DNA from: Cephalotus follicularis
Lineage: Eukaryota; Streptophyta; Magnoliopsida; Oxalidales; Cephalotaceae
Assembly: GCA_001972305.1 (NCBI GenBank)
Contig: BDDD01005258.1
Coordinates: forward strand, 1 to 64,000
Direction: 5' to 3'
DNA length: 64,000 bases
Shown here: in pieces, positions 34,851-46,764 of the stretch
How positions within the stretch are numbered: position 1 is the first letter of the stretch
How the letters are laid out: every line of letters begins with the position of its first letter
Position numbers and translations under genes: made by a program
The notes under the pieces: generated by a model
Seen by the model: the letters and a program-made list of their open reading frames with translations, nothing else
What the model was told of the DNA's origin: nothing
The model's database searches: none

Positions 34851-36384
34851 TATTGGAGGATTTTCAGAGATGGAATCCATTCATGGTTTCTAGGGCAGTA
34901 ATTGTTGCTAATCTTAGAGCACAACCGAAACTTCTTGATCGCATCATGAATGAACAGTTCAGTGACACTGAGTTATGGAATGTTCGTGAGAATTTAGAAT
35001 CAGATCCTAACTCTGAATTCTCCATACATACTGATGGCATATTGAGGTTCCGAGGGAGAGTATGCGTTCCGTATGACGAGAGCATAAGAGATGAGCTATT
35101 GCAGCAAGCTCATAAATCACAGTATAGTGTTCATCTTGGATGTTCTAAGATGTGGCACGATATGAAAAGAAACTACTGATGGAGTGGCATGAAGAGAGAT
35201 ATTGTTGAATACGTGGCAAGATGTTTGACCTGTCAGAGAGTAAAGGCTGAACATCAAAGACCCGCCAGATTGTTACAATCCTTACCAGTGGTTGAATGGA
35301 AGTGGGAGCATGTGGCCATGGATTTTGTATCGGGTTTACCGAGGTCACAAAATCATCCTAAAGCAGTGTGGGTTGTCATGGACTGACTCACCAAATCTGC
35401 TCACTTTCTTCCGATGAACATGACATATTTTATCGAGAAGTTATCTCGACTGTATATTCGGGAGATTGTGAAGTTGCATGGAGTGCTGGTCAGTATTGTT
35501 TGTGACCATGATGCAAGGTTTACTGCAAGGTTTTGGAGGAAGTTCCAATCAACTATGGGAACGACCTTGAACTTGAGTACTGCATTTCATTGACAGACAG
35601 ATGGACAGTCCGAGCGTACCATTCAAACACTGGAAGATATGCTTCAGGATTGTGTGATTGACTTTGCTGGAAGTTAGGAGGATCATATTTCACTGATTGA
35701 ATTCTCTTACAATAACATTTATCATTCTAGCATCGGGATGGCTCCTTATGAAGCTTTGTACGGGAGGAAATGTAGATCTCCTATATGCTGGGATGAAGTG
35801 GGTGAAAGACAGGTATTGGGACCATACCTTGTTCAAGAAACTACTGACAAGGTAGAGATAATCAAGAAAAGGTTGCTCACTACCCAGAGTCGGCAAAAGA
35901 GTTATGCCGATAGAAGGAGAAGGAAGCTGGAGTTTGAGAAGGGAGATCATGTTTGTCTTAGAATCTCGCCTTCGAAAGGGATCATGTTTTTTTTTGAGAA
36001 TCTCACATTCGAAAGGGGTACACATATTTGGCCTAAAAGGAAAATTAGCTCCAAGGTATTTGGACCATATGAGATACTAGAGAGAGTTGGGGAAGTAGCC
36101 TATCAGATCGCACTACTGCCCAACTTATCGAATGTGCACAACGTATTTCATGTTTCCATGCTACGGAAATACGTACCTGATCTTTCTCATGTGTTGAGCT
36201 ATGATCTAGGTTTTATCAGTGATAATCTCTAATACGAAGAAGGGCCAATGAGGATTCTGGACCAAAAGGAGTAAGTACTGAGGAACAAGACTATTCCTAT
36301 GGTGAAGGTACTGTGGCAGTTTCATGGAGCTGAAGAAGCTACATGGGAACGTGAAGCTAAAATGATGGAAACATTCCCTCACAA
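34851..36384 (+). pseudogene. G1 integrase and truncated chromodomain
   Basis: HHCC zinc region (HLGCSKMWHDMKRNY, VARCLTCQRVKAEH), core AMDFVSGLPRSQNH, VCDHDARFTARFW, DGQSERTIQTLEDML, then GPYEILERVGEVAYQIALLPNLSNVHNVFHVSML. Stops at 35177-35179, 35384-35386 and others. A duplicated GIMFFFENLTFERGTHIW stretch near 35970-36030 is an insertion relative to G2. TAA after SDNL, then a chromodomain-like YEEGPMRILDQKE...VKVLWQFHGAEEATWE. It stops at about 36384, where the sequence jumps into the middle of an LTR; the polypurine tract and first 1083 bp of that LTR are gone. Confidence 0.85.
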
Positions 36385-36559
36385 GACTAATCGTTAGGGA
36401 CAGTCAACTGTGCAAGGAAACAATTGACTTATAATAGAAACAATCGACTGTAAGGGGATATTTTCGACACTGAAGTGTACTGTTTAGGCTAAATCGCCTG
36501 TAATTACACTAGCTTCCATAAGGGATGAATCCAATAATCAACCCATGCTATGTGTAATC
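36385..36559 (+). mobile_element. Middle LTR, left remnant
   Basis: Starts at GACTAATCGTTAGGG, equivalent to 54962 of the 3' LTR. Carries decayed palindromes (36400-36455). Interrupted at 36559 by S8. Confidence 0.85.
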
Positions 36560-37740
36560 TGTCACACCCCGTTTTCAGTTTATATAAATTTATAGAAAAC
36601 AACACATGGTTATCAATTAATCCAGTATTATCAAAACAGTCATAAATTTAAAACTTTGCGGAAGCATTCAATAAACTTGATTATTTAAGGGGTATTCGCA
36701 TGCAGCCCATACTACATGCTACCAAGTACGATACAAGTTATATATTACATATGAGTAATGTAAATATAACGTAACGGAGTATGACTTTTTACAGTACAAT
36801 TTAACATTTTACAATAACAACGTTAAATAGACAAGCTCTCCAAAGTACGGCTTCAGCAACAAGTCTCTACTTCCTTCGTTAATCTGTAATAGTAGATATT
36901 AGCCTTTGTCCTCACTTGGCTAAGTAGGAGTTATGCATGAATGTGAATATATATGTAATCATGCATGAAAGTTTATATCTTTTAAAACATTATATATATG
37001 AATCGACATATATAAGCAACCATGCTAAGTGGCTACAATCAGTCAGTTGTCAAGAATACCGCACAAGGGTACAAACAATCAGTTGTCTGAAGACCAGTAA
37101 TGGGTGTCACATGTCACTATCTCTTAGCACCGACTGTGCACCACCTAACTACCACCATGCACTCCGATGATGATAGAAAAGGTAAACATTACTACTGGCA
37201 TTTAGCGGGCAGCTAACAGTCATGATCTGCAATGCAAAAAAGTTTTGTGTATAAGCTCTAGCCAACTCCTTACACCTAAGCTCATCGCCGCAGTCCGTGA
37301 CACGCTCCGATCAAAAGACCATCAGAAACTATCAATCACAAATAGTACAGTCCAGTATAGATATTACATATAGAATGTAATACAACAGTAGTCTCTTTTT
37401 GAGAAAACAGTAAAAAAGTTAAGTAAAATCTCTTTTAGAGAAAATAGTAACAGTACAGTAAGTTTTCATTTAAGAAAACTGTAAACAGTCAGTAGTTCTT
37501 ACTTGGAGAAAACAGTACAGTAGAAACAGTAACAATGGGTTTTCTTTTGAAAATAGTAGTTGAAAACCTTTAATTGTGCATATAGCACTCAGTAGTTTAA
37601 AATCCTTGAAAATAGTAACAATCCTTGAAAAACAGTAATGAAAAAAGTAAACAGTTGTTTTCATGATATGAATGCATATAGTAACTTAGTCAATATCAAG
37701 AAATCAAGAAGAAACATGGTAAAATTTTCTGTTGTCCAGT

Positions 37741-38110
37741 ATGGCGTCAACGTGTTCTTTAGGCGTCGACGTCTATCTTAGGCGTCAACACATTTCCACT
37801 TTGGCGTTAACGTAAACTAGTGTGCAACAGGATAACATCAACTATTCCTAAGGCGTTAACGTGTATCCTTGGAGTTGATGCGTTAAGGTAGGTACCTTAA
37901 GCATTAACCTTTTCTTTAGCATCGATGCGATAAGGTAGGGACCTTACGCGTCAACGTTACCTCTAGGCGTCGACGTTCTCGAAGACAGTAGCTTTAAACG
38001 TCAACGTTATCCTTCCTTGGCGTCAACGAAAATCAAATGCAAACAGGTAAACAGTCGATCATATCAGTAAGGAGTTAAGGTGTACAACTGTGGCATCGAC
38101 GAAAATCAAA
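37741..38110. repeat. GTCGAC palindrome array in S8 (distal), GGCGTCGACG flavour
   Basis: Copies at 37744, 37763, 37782, 37804 (steps 19, 19, 22) and more to about 38100. Many are GTCAAC or GTTAAC, i.e. CG decay. Confidence 0.8.
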
Positions 38111-38559
38111 AGCAAATAGGCAATACAGTCCAAAATCAACCTAAGCACGCATGGATTCAACAGTTTAGCATCAACATGCAAGCACAGCTGAGCTACCATA
38201 ACACAATATACATGCAATATCCTCATATACATGTCATAAACCCTACCTCTGATTCCAAGTTAGGAATCGAAGTCCACATCTTCAAGTCTCACTGACCAGT
38301 AGCTTTTAAGCTCCCAGGTTCGGTTCGGCAGTTCCAATCCAAGCTTAGTTCCACTATTGGTTCGAGCTTCCAAGCATTCAAACTTTAGTCCAGCGCAACT
38401 AGTGGAGAGTATGGTTCTCTCCTTTTCTCTCTTTGTTTCCCTCTATTTTTCTCTACCAGGTGGTTCTCGAAGAAGGAGAAGAAGAGAGTGTCTTATAAAG
38501 GAGTCTCTCTCTCCTCTCACCCGCATTCATGGCACTAGGCGCCTCTCTCTCTCTCTTTC

Positions 38560-38960
38560 CCCATGTCGACGTGACACTCGCCAGTCCCATCTCTCTCTTT
38601 TCTCTGCCACTACAGGCATGGGGAACTGGCAAATATGCCTTTCATGCGTCGTCTGTCAGTGTTTTGTCTTATTCTACCGATAGTTTTACCATCGACATCA
38701 ACCTTAGGCGTTGACGCATTGACCATTCTTCTTGGTGCTAACAGGCTCCGCGAACCGCGTTAACGCTTACTTCTTAGTTCCCATCCATGGCGTCAATGTC
38801 ATCATTTGACATCAATGCCTTAAGGCAAGGAGCCTTAAGCGCGACTCCCTTGCTTCTTGGTGTCAACTCCATTACTTGGCGTTGACGCTAAAAGCATCTC
38901 CCAATCCTGTCTAGTTCATGGTGTCGACGTCCTTCGTTGGCGTCGATGTATATGCATCAT
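38560..38960. repeat. GTCGAC palindrome array in S8 (proximal)
   Basis: Sites such as ATGTCGACGTGAC (38563), GGCGTTGACGC (38707), GGTGTCGACGTCC (38920) and GGCGTCGATG (38939). Looser and more decayed than the distal array. Confidence 0.7.
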
Positions 38961-39147
38961 ATTTTGTCCCTTATGTTATTTCAAATAACTTCCAATTTTA
39001 TTCCAATTTAGTCCCTTCATTCCTTTAATTCAACAACAATAATTGGTTAGAATCAGGGGATAATTAAACATAAATTTCAATTCAATGTATAATTTATTTA
39101 TCATGGTACAATATACACTAAATCGAAATTGCGGTTATTACATAATC

Positions 39148-40383
39148 AAGATACCGGAATTGAAAGACTTATGCATTCCTTGTGTGATTGGCATAAATTG
39201 ATATTGATTATACTGTTTTCTGTTTGATCCTTGAACCGTTAATGTTACTGTTATGCAATTATATATTGCTACTGCTACTGTTATTGATAGTTTATATCAA
39301 TCAAAGTGTTTTGTAAATACTACTGTTTCAAGGATTTTAATTATCGAATGCTATATGCATAATTAAAGGTTTTCAACTACTGTTTTTAAAGAAAACCTAG
39401 TGTTATTGTACTAATTTCTCCAAGTGAGAACTACTGAAGCATTTTATTTTTATCTTAAATGAAAACTCAATGTACTATTACTATTCCCTCAAAACGGGAA
39501 CTTATCGAAGTGTTTTACAGTTTTCTCAAAATGAGATTTTATCGAAATGTTTTACTTTCTCAAAACGAGACTACTATTATATTACATTATATATGTAATA
39601 ATCTATATTGTACTGTACTATTTGTGATTGATAGTTTCTGATGGTCTTGTGATCAGAGTGCATCACGGACTAAAGAGGTGAGCCTATGTGCCAGGGTTGG
39701 CTAGAGCTTATACACCAAATTTATCTACAACACAGATCGTGAGTGTTAATTGCCCCCCAAGTGCCAGCAATAGTGTTTACATTTTCTATCATGATCGGAG
39801 TACATGGTGGTAGTTAGGTTGTGAATCGTCTGAGCTAGGAGGTAGCGATAGATGACACCCACTAGTGGTCTTCGGACAACCTAATTTTTTGTACCCTTGT
39901 GCGGTATGATTGATATATGACTGATTATAGCCACTTGGCATGGTTGCTTATATATATTGGCACATATATATACACTGTTTTCAAAATATAAACTGTCATG
40001 TATGATTGCATCTTTATATTCATCTTCATGCATATTTCCTACTTAGCCGAGTGAGGACAAAGACTAATACCTACAATTTCAGATTAACAAGGAGATTGGA
40101 GGTGTACTGCTGAAGCTATACTTGGAAGCTTCTATTTTAAGGTTGTTAAAGTTGTACTGTAATAAAGTCATGCCCTGTATGTTATATTTACATTCTCAAT
40201 ATGTATTATATAGCTTTTGCTTGTGCTATATAAAGCATAAGCATGTAGTATGGGCTACATGTGTATGCTACCACGAATAATCCAGTATAATGTTAATCAT
40301 TCCGTAAAGTTTTAAATTTTCAGTTATTGATAAATACTGGATTAAATGTTAACCATGTGTTGAAATGAAAAAGGGGTGTGACA
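39148..40383 (+). mobile_element. Middle LTR, right part
   Basis: Continues from AAGATACCGGAATTGAAAGAC to AAAAAGGGGTGTGACA and is followed by the G2 PBS. It serves as the 5' LTR of G2 and, structurally, as the 3' LTR of G1. Confidence 0.9.
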
Positions 40384-40387
40384 AGCA

Positions 40388-40400
40388 TGGTATCAGAGCT
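40388..40400 (+). other. Primer-binding site of G2
   Basis: TGGTATCAGAGCT four bases after the LTR end, identical to that of G1. Confidence 0.9.
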
Positions 40401-40493
40401 TATATTAAATTATAAGCTGTCACTGGGATACTATTCTTGGCAAAAAAGTGAATTGTTTTCTGATGATTGCATCATTTCCTTATTGGAAACAAT

Positions 40494-40798
40494 ATGGATC
40501 CCCGAAGAGGTAGACAAGGAAGGCCAAGAGCCGATGAAGGAAATAATGCCCCACCAGTGAATGAAGAAAGAAGTGATCTAGATCGCATGGTGGATCTATT
40601 TCAGCAACAAATGCAAGCCAATGCGGCATATATGGCGGAGTTGCGTCACATGCATGAAGTGAATTAAGCATACCAGCAAGCTCCGGAAGTTTATCATGCT
40701 GGTGGTTTTGGAAGGGATTTGGAGAGATTCATGCTACAGAATCCTCCGTTGTTCAAGGGAGAACTAGATGCTACTGTAGCGGAGCAGTGGATGAAAGA
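40494..40798 (+). pseudogene. G2 gag, N-terminal part
   Basis: MDPRRGRQGRPRADEG... through FMLQNPPLFKGELDATVAEQWMKD, with a TAA at 40665-40667. Interrupted at 40798 by S5. Homologous to 11548-11860. Confidence 0.85.
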
Positions 40799-43499
40799 TG
40801 GCACACACCATTCCCAAACAACACCTGGGGAGACGGTCGTGCCAGGAGGAAGGATCCACCACCCCGATCCTCAACATCAAACACCAAACACCACCACCAA
40901 TGGCCAGACCATCTAAGCTAAGAGGTCCGACGTGGAAAACATGTCGCTGAGGACAGCTATCCAAGCTCTCCAGATGACCACGTTTTCTAAGGCATTAAAA
41001 CAAAAGAACACCTGAGCACAGAAAATGACAACGTATAACTAAGCCATAAGCCTGAGATTAACTCTAAGGCCTGGGGACAAACGCTCCAAAGGCCCAAAGC
41101 ACACTAAGGGGTTGCGATCACACTACTCCCGGGCGCTCAAGAGGTTGGCGTAGGGTCAGACATCAAAACATCTCAAGGAACTCTACTGGCCAGGGGTTAA
41201 GAGGTCGGGCAAAACTAAGGAAAGGTCCACTATCGCTAGCGTTGCTAAAGACTGAGGAAAAACTAGCCTGAACCGGGGAGGCTTGCCAGGTCCTCGGCTT
41301 CTCGTCTAGCCTAGCACCATGGGATTAATGCTACAGGGGACATAAACAACAACATAAACATCCCAGGGCATAAACAACACAAGGTATAACATCGAGGTAC
41401 TGAACATCCATCAAGCAAAGAAAACATATAAACACCATAGGTGAAAATACATTAAAAGTTATCAAGTTTACAGGGCTAAAGGATTCCCAAGAATAACAAA
41501 AGAATCTATACAAAAACCCCCACAATGCCCCAAAATGCATGGAGGTCGGACATGGCCGGGGAACCATCATAAGGTGCTAGCGTCAACGTCTACCTCTTCC
41601 AAAACCATGCTTTCACTTGGTGGATCTCAAGAACTCTGAACCCCTGCTTCCCCTACACAAAAACTAAGAGGGGATTAGTCCAACTAACTAGTGAGTAAGA
41701 GCAAGGAAACTTCCCAAGCACACCAAGACCACAGGTGCTAACGAACAACTTGTGCCCTGCCCCAACCGGCTGAGGACACCACATATCCACAGTTCAACAA
41801 GGATAAAAAAAGGGAATGTACATAAATATCAATAAAATAAAGAGTCAGGGGAGACGTCAGAGCTACCAAACTCAATGACTGATCTCAAGGAAAACAATAA
41901 CAACAGTTATAAATAAATATGCCAAGGATCAACAAATGACCGGAGGACTACTAGTACTGTATCAATCACATGCACAAATTCCACACATTCATGCACACAT
42001 CATACTCACACATTTCCACTACCGGAACCACCTCGACAAACACAAGTAAAAGCTCCGCTGGAACCACATTAGCGAGGTCATGGGCCACAGGACTGTACGC
42101 ATCCCTCATATACGCATATAGATACCCACTTCTAGAGCACCGTATGAACATCGATGGAAGGGCTACGCAAGCACTCCTTCGTCGGCAATCATACATTGGG
42201 TGTACCAAAATACATGAACCTCGATCGAGGGGCTACGCAAGTTCTCCCTCATCGGCAATCACGTAATTCCAAGTACTACATCACATGAACTTCGATCATG
42301 GGGGGCCCTCCCTCATCGGCAATCACATAATGCAACATCAACCAAGGGGCCCGTGAATCAAAGCTTAGCTCCACCCTTGTTGAAATGACAAAGGAGAACT
42401 TCGACCCAGAGGTGAGCGAATCACCATTCAGACCATCTCAGGCCAGAAATCTCGTGTCCAAGAATTCATTCATGGCCTGACCAAAAAAGTAGCGGATCAT
42501 CGGCTGCCCTCACACAACATTTCATTATAGACCGAAGAAATGAGCAGATCCGGGTATGGAACCCAGGCACAGTCACACTCAATAGCTCATCATAGAAAAT
42601 GGCACTGCTAAATGGAATTGAGATCGAACGCCCACTCCTCTATCAGCCATAATGAGTCTCCTATGTATCCGAGCACCAGTAACCAGTATCCGAGAGCATA
42701 CCATGATATCAAGAAAGCATGAATACTACAACAACAAGGGAAAACACATCAACCTAGATACAAAGCATCTCTTCTCAGAAAACAGTTTCATCATGCAATA
42801 AACAACAAGACAACAGGAGAAAGAATCCTGGTTGAAGGTAATATAATGGTAAAAGGCATATTAAACATCAATACTCTCAGTATCAATTGATAGAAAGGAA
42901 GATCCCACTCACAGTACAGCAAGACCTCTGACTAGCTTCCTTGCTGTGTGGACTCCACTCTTGGATCTCCTACTACAAGATCAACACATAACAAAACTTA
43001 GATACAACCATCAACACATATCCGAGGAACATGCATGAACACCCACATGCATAAGAACAACAACAAAACTCTTCTTCGGCCTCAAGTACCGTTACGTACC
43101 ACAAGAATGTCGTAGCGCTAACTACTAAGGAGAACACTCACCTTACTAACTCGTAGGCGGTAAGAACGTTCCAACATTAGACAACGAACAAAAGCTTCAG
43201 GGAAAAACGAAGAAGTAGAAGAAAGGAAAGCAACCTTCAGCAAATTACTTCTTCCAAAGTGAACTGACAAGACCAACAACTATCACCTGCCATCAGCCGA
43301 AAGTACACCAACTAACAAAGCTTCCTCAACACACTTCACACACTTCCCAAGACATAAACCAACAAATATCTCTTTTACACTTTACATAACACATTGGGCC
43401 TTAACCAAGTCAAGCCCAAAACAAACCAACCCAAGGAAAAACAAAAATTTCCCCAAGGCCCAAATTCTAGTTTGTCCAAAATTAACACGGGTAGTTACA
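40799..43499 (-). mobile_element. S5: solo gypsy LTR in G2 gag
   Basis: On the minus strand TGTAACTACCCG...GGTGTGTGCCA, 2701 bp, with perfect AAAGA duplications (40794-40798, 43500-43504). Related to S4: shared 5' end words and the 68-bp repeat with GATTGCCGA...ATGTTCAT (plus strand about 42130-42330). No GTCGAC array. ORFs at 41331, 41966 and 41970 are chance. Confidence 0.9.
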
Positions 43500-43504
43500 A
43501 AAGA

Positions 43505-43538
43505 CATGGAGAAAATCTTTGTTGCTCTAGAGTGTACT
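43505..43538 (+). pseudogene. G2 gag fragment between S5 and S6
   Basis: CATGGAGAAAATCTTTG... continues the gag codons (MEKIFVALEC) for 34 bp before S6. Confidence 0.85.
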
Positions 43539-43670
43539 TGTAATACCCCGATTCGTTGCTAGTATGTTTGTTGATAAATGTTGCGCTTTTGTCATGTGTC
43601 ATATGTTATGTTTCGTCGGACCATTTGAAATTTGTTTTTGAAAACTCTATTATGTTTTATTCTGGGCGTT

Positions 43671-43820
43671 AAGCGTCGACGCCCTTGCCAAAACCGTCGA
43701 TGCTTTCGTGTTGAAAATTTATCGTTTCATCCATGTTCTGATAGACGTCGACGCCTTGCTATGACATCGACGCTTTAGGGCTTAAGCGCTGACTCTTTGA
43801 CGAAATCGGCGACGCTTTAG
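43671..43820. repeat. GTCGAC palindrome array in S6 (proximal), AAGCGTCGACGCC flavour
   Basis: Cores at 43673, 43694, 43744, 43764, 43786 and 43806; close steps 21, 20, 22, 20. Confidence 0.85.
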
Positions 43821-44388
43821 TCGTTTTCTATATTTGTTTTGGATGGTGGCTCAGTTTTGGGAAAGCTTGATTCTTTCCATAATTCGGATATGTGTTTTCC
43901 TAAATTGTTTACCGAATCCTCTGCATAAGGAAAGCCTTAATCAACACGATTTTGACAATTAAAACAACACCTTTTCTCTTTATTTTAAAACCCTATCTAC
44001 ATTGTTTCTCAAACTACACAACCACCGTTTTCTACATTATTCTTCACTGTTTTCTTGTCATCTTGAGGTATGTCTTGATAATGGTTTTGTTTTCGTTTTA
44101 TATTTCTGTTTAGCTAATTAGGAAGCATAAATAATATTCAAAACTCTACTGAAAACTGTTCTAAATCATATTTGTTGAGAAACCATGTTTTAAAGGTTGT
44201 TATGGCTATGTTTAATCTGTAAAATCATGTTTGATACATTTAAATTGTTACACTAGTGTTTACAATAGAGGAAATCATGTTTTACTACTTGCATATTACT
44301 GTTTTATTGGTTCATGTTTAAGAAAATTGGAATTTTGTTCATTGTGTCAACTGATTCTATCGATGCATTTTGCATGTTTTAACGCTAA

Positions 44389-44662
44389 GCGTCGACTCTT
44401 TCGATTTAACCATTGATGCTTGGGCAAACATACATAATCGTTTTACTCTTTTCATGGGTTGGAAGCGTCGATTGTTTCAGTATTTTTGTTGACGCTTAAG
44501 GCTTAACCGTCGACGCTTTTCTTTGGGCGTCGACGCTTACATAGTGTTTTGGTCATGCATTGTTTCGACGCTTTGGCATGTTTTATCAACGTTTTGTTCT
44601 TAAGGTGTCGATGCTTTCATTGTAAACTTCGAAGCTTTAAGCGTAAATGTCGACGCTTATTT
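44389..44662. repeat. GTCGAC palindrome array in S6 (distal), AAGCGTCGACGCTT flavour
   Basis: Copies such as TAAGCGTCGACTCTTT (44387), AACCGTCGACGCTTTT (44505), GGGCGTCGACGCTTA (44525) and TGTCGACGCTTA (44648), about 850-1120 bp from the LTR start. In the related LTR S10 the same interval carries the CAGTCGACTG flavour. Confidence 0.8.
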
Positions 44663-44859
44663 CCTCTACAGTTTGTGTGTGTCGTCTTTTATGTGTCTGT
44701 CTTTTGGTGATGTGATATTGTTGGATTGATCTATCTAGGTTTAGATTAAACCTGTGGTGGAGGTTAAGATGATTCAGTAGTATGATTTTGATTCATTTTG
44801 GGATTATTTAGTTTTGAGCGGCCAAGGTACGGATAACTCCCTTCTTGATAAATTCCCCC

Positions 44860-45960
44860 GATTTCATCAAAATGAACTTTGTTTTATTGTTAATGGATAT
44901 GTACAGATTTTTTCCTATTCTTGGCTATCATCGGACTTTGTTGGAAAATTTCAGTTTTGCTTTGAGTACGGATAATTCTCTTCTTGGAAATCTGATTTTA
45001 TTGAAATAAATTCAGTTTTATAATAACGAATATTCTACGGATCTTTCGTTTCTTGATACACTCTTATCGATTTTATTAGAGTATAAATTCAGTTTTATTT
45101 TGTGAATAAAATACGGATTCATCGTTTTTGGCTATCATTCAGTTTTTATTTGAAATAATCCTCGTTTTGATTATGAGTTTCTAATATGTTTTGAATAAAA
45201 TCAGTTTTATTACTTCGGGTGATTAAAGTCGAATATTTCTGATTTTATAAATATAGTATTGTTTTATATACTGATTTTACTATAATCACCTCTTTTAATT
45301 ATTGTGAAAATTAAATGAGTATGATTTTCGGATATGGAAAAATGTTTTGATATCGTTTTTGGATTTTGTTCGAAAATACTGTTTTGAAATGGTTTTTGAA
45401 TAAGTACAGATATTTCGTCTTTGATTTACCCCTTTTTGATTATATTCAAATGATCTCAAATTTACTTGAATACGGATTTATTCTTTCTTGGATTTCTCCA
45501 TCGGTTTTATTGAAATAAATTCCGTTTTACTTTTAGTGAATAAAGTACGGATTTTATTCTTGATTTTATTGAAATAAATCACATCTATATTTTTAATGAA
45601 TAACGTACAGATTTATTCTTCGTTTTGGACTTCTTCTTCGGTTTTGAAATCGGTTTTGCTTTTAGTACGAAATTATTCTTCATTCTTAGTTTTTGTCCTA
45701 TGATTTTATTGAAATTAATTCAGATATGTTTTTCGTAAGTATTCTTCATTTTGATATGATTTGAACAAAGTTTGTTTTATTACTTTTTGAGTAAAGTTGA
45801 ATATTACTGATTTTATAAATTCAGCATGATTTTCACTTATGAAAGTATGCTAATTTTTATGATACAGATTTTGTTATTAAATGAGCATGATTTTCAATTA
45901 CAAAAGTATGCTAATTTTATGATATGATAATGTTTTGAATTGGTTTTGGAGTAAACCAAT
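44860..45960. repeat. Diverged T-rich tandem repeat in S6
   Basis: Words TACGGATTTATTCTT, GATTTTATTGAAATAAATTC and CAGTTTTATT recur every roughly 80-100 bp. Old, diverged units; exact period needs a dot plot. Confidence 0.55.
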
Positions 45961-46764
45961 AATTTGAAATGATTTTTGATAAAATCATTATTTTTGAAAT
46001 ACTGAGAATATTTGTTTCCTACCTATGGAGGTACATGTCGTAGGTCTGGCACAGGGACATGACACTTTCCGTAGCGGTGTGATTAGTCTAAGGCGTCTCT
46101 CTATGTTTATGATATCATGTGAATAGGATTTGGATCCCCCTTCTGATAGAGGCGTATGGGTTAACCCTAAGATATGTTATGTTATGTTATGAAAATTGAT
46201 TGTGTAGTGCTGTACACGTCGTTCCGTTGGAGCATGTGGGCTTTGCAAACCCCTTGCATATATGTATGTATTTAAACCGTTATTGCATATCTCAGTATAA
46301 AACATTGATTTGGGAAAAAGGTTTGGAATCGGATATGAACGAATACGTATATATATCTTATTTTTTGGAAATTTGCGAATCTATATATATGTATGTGTTT
46401 GACATGAAAGCCATTTGAATTGCATAAATTCAGTTTATTTATGAATAGTTCTATTTTCGTAAAAAGGTTTGTACAATTTTGTTTCGTAATTACTCTGTTT
46501 CGTAAACTGTTTTGTTTTGTAAAATGTTATGTTCTGATTCGTAAACTGTTTTGATTAGTAAACTGTTCCATTTTGTTTCTTACCGTTTTGTTTTGTACTG
46601 TAAACCGTGTTACTATTCTATATCCGTACTGAGGTTTGCTCAGTCGCATTTTTGTTTTCTATGCGGCAGGTTTTTGGGAGCATCTAGGGCAAGTGTGATG
46701 AGAGAAACACCTTGGGTTTGTGGATCACTTAGGAGTTTGATTATGTCAATTGAATAATAGTTGT

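Larger units (their letters stand above)
36560..39142 (-). mobile_element. S8: solo Del/Tekay LTR in the middle LTR
   Basis: Plus-strand ends TGTCACACCCC...GCGGTTATTACA, i.e. TGTAATAACCGC...GGGGTGTGACA on the minus strand, 2583 bp, with perfect TAATC duplications (36555-36559, 39143-39147). The same LTR family as its host LTR, but its palindromes are of the GGCGTCGACG flavour rather than CAGTCGACTG. Confidence 0.9.
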
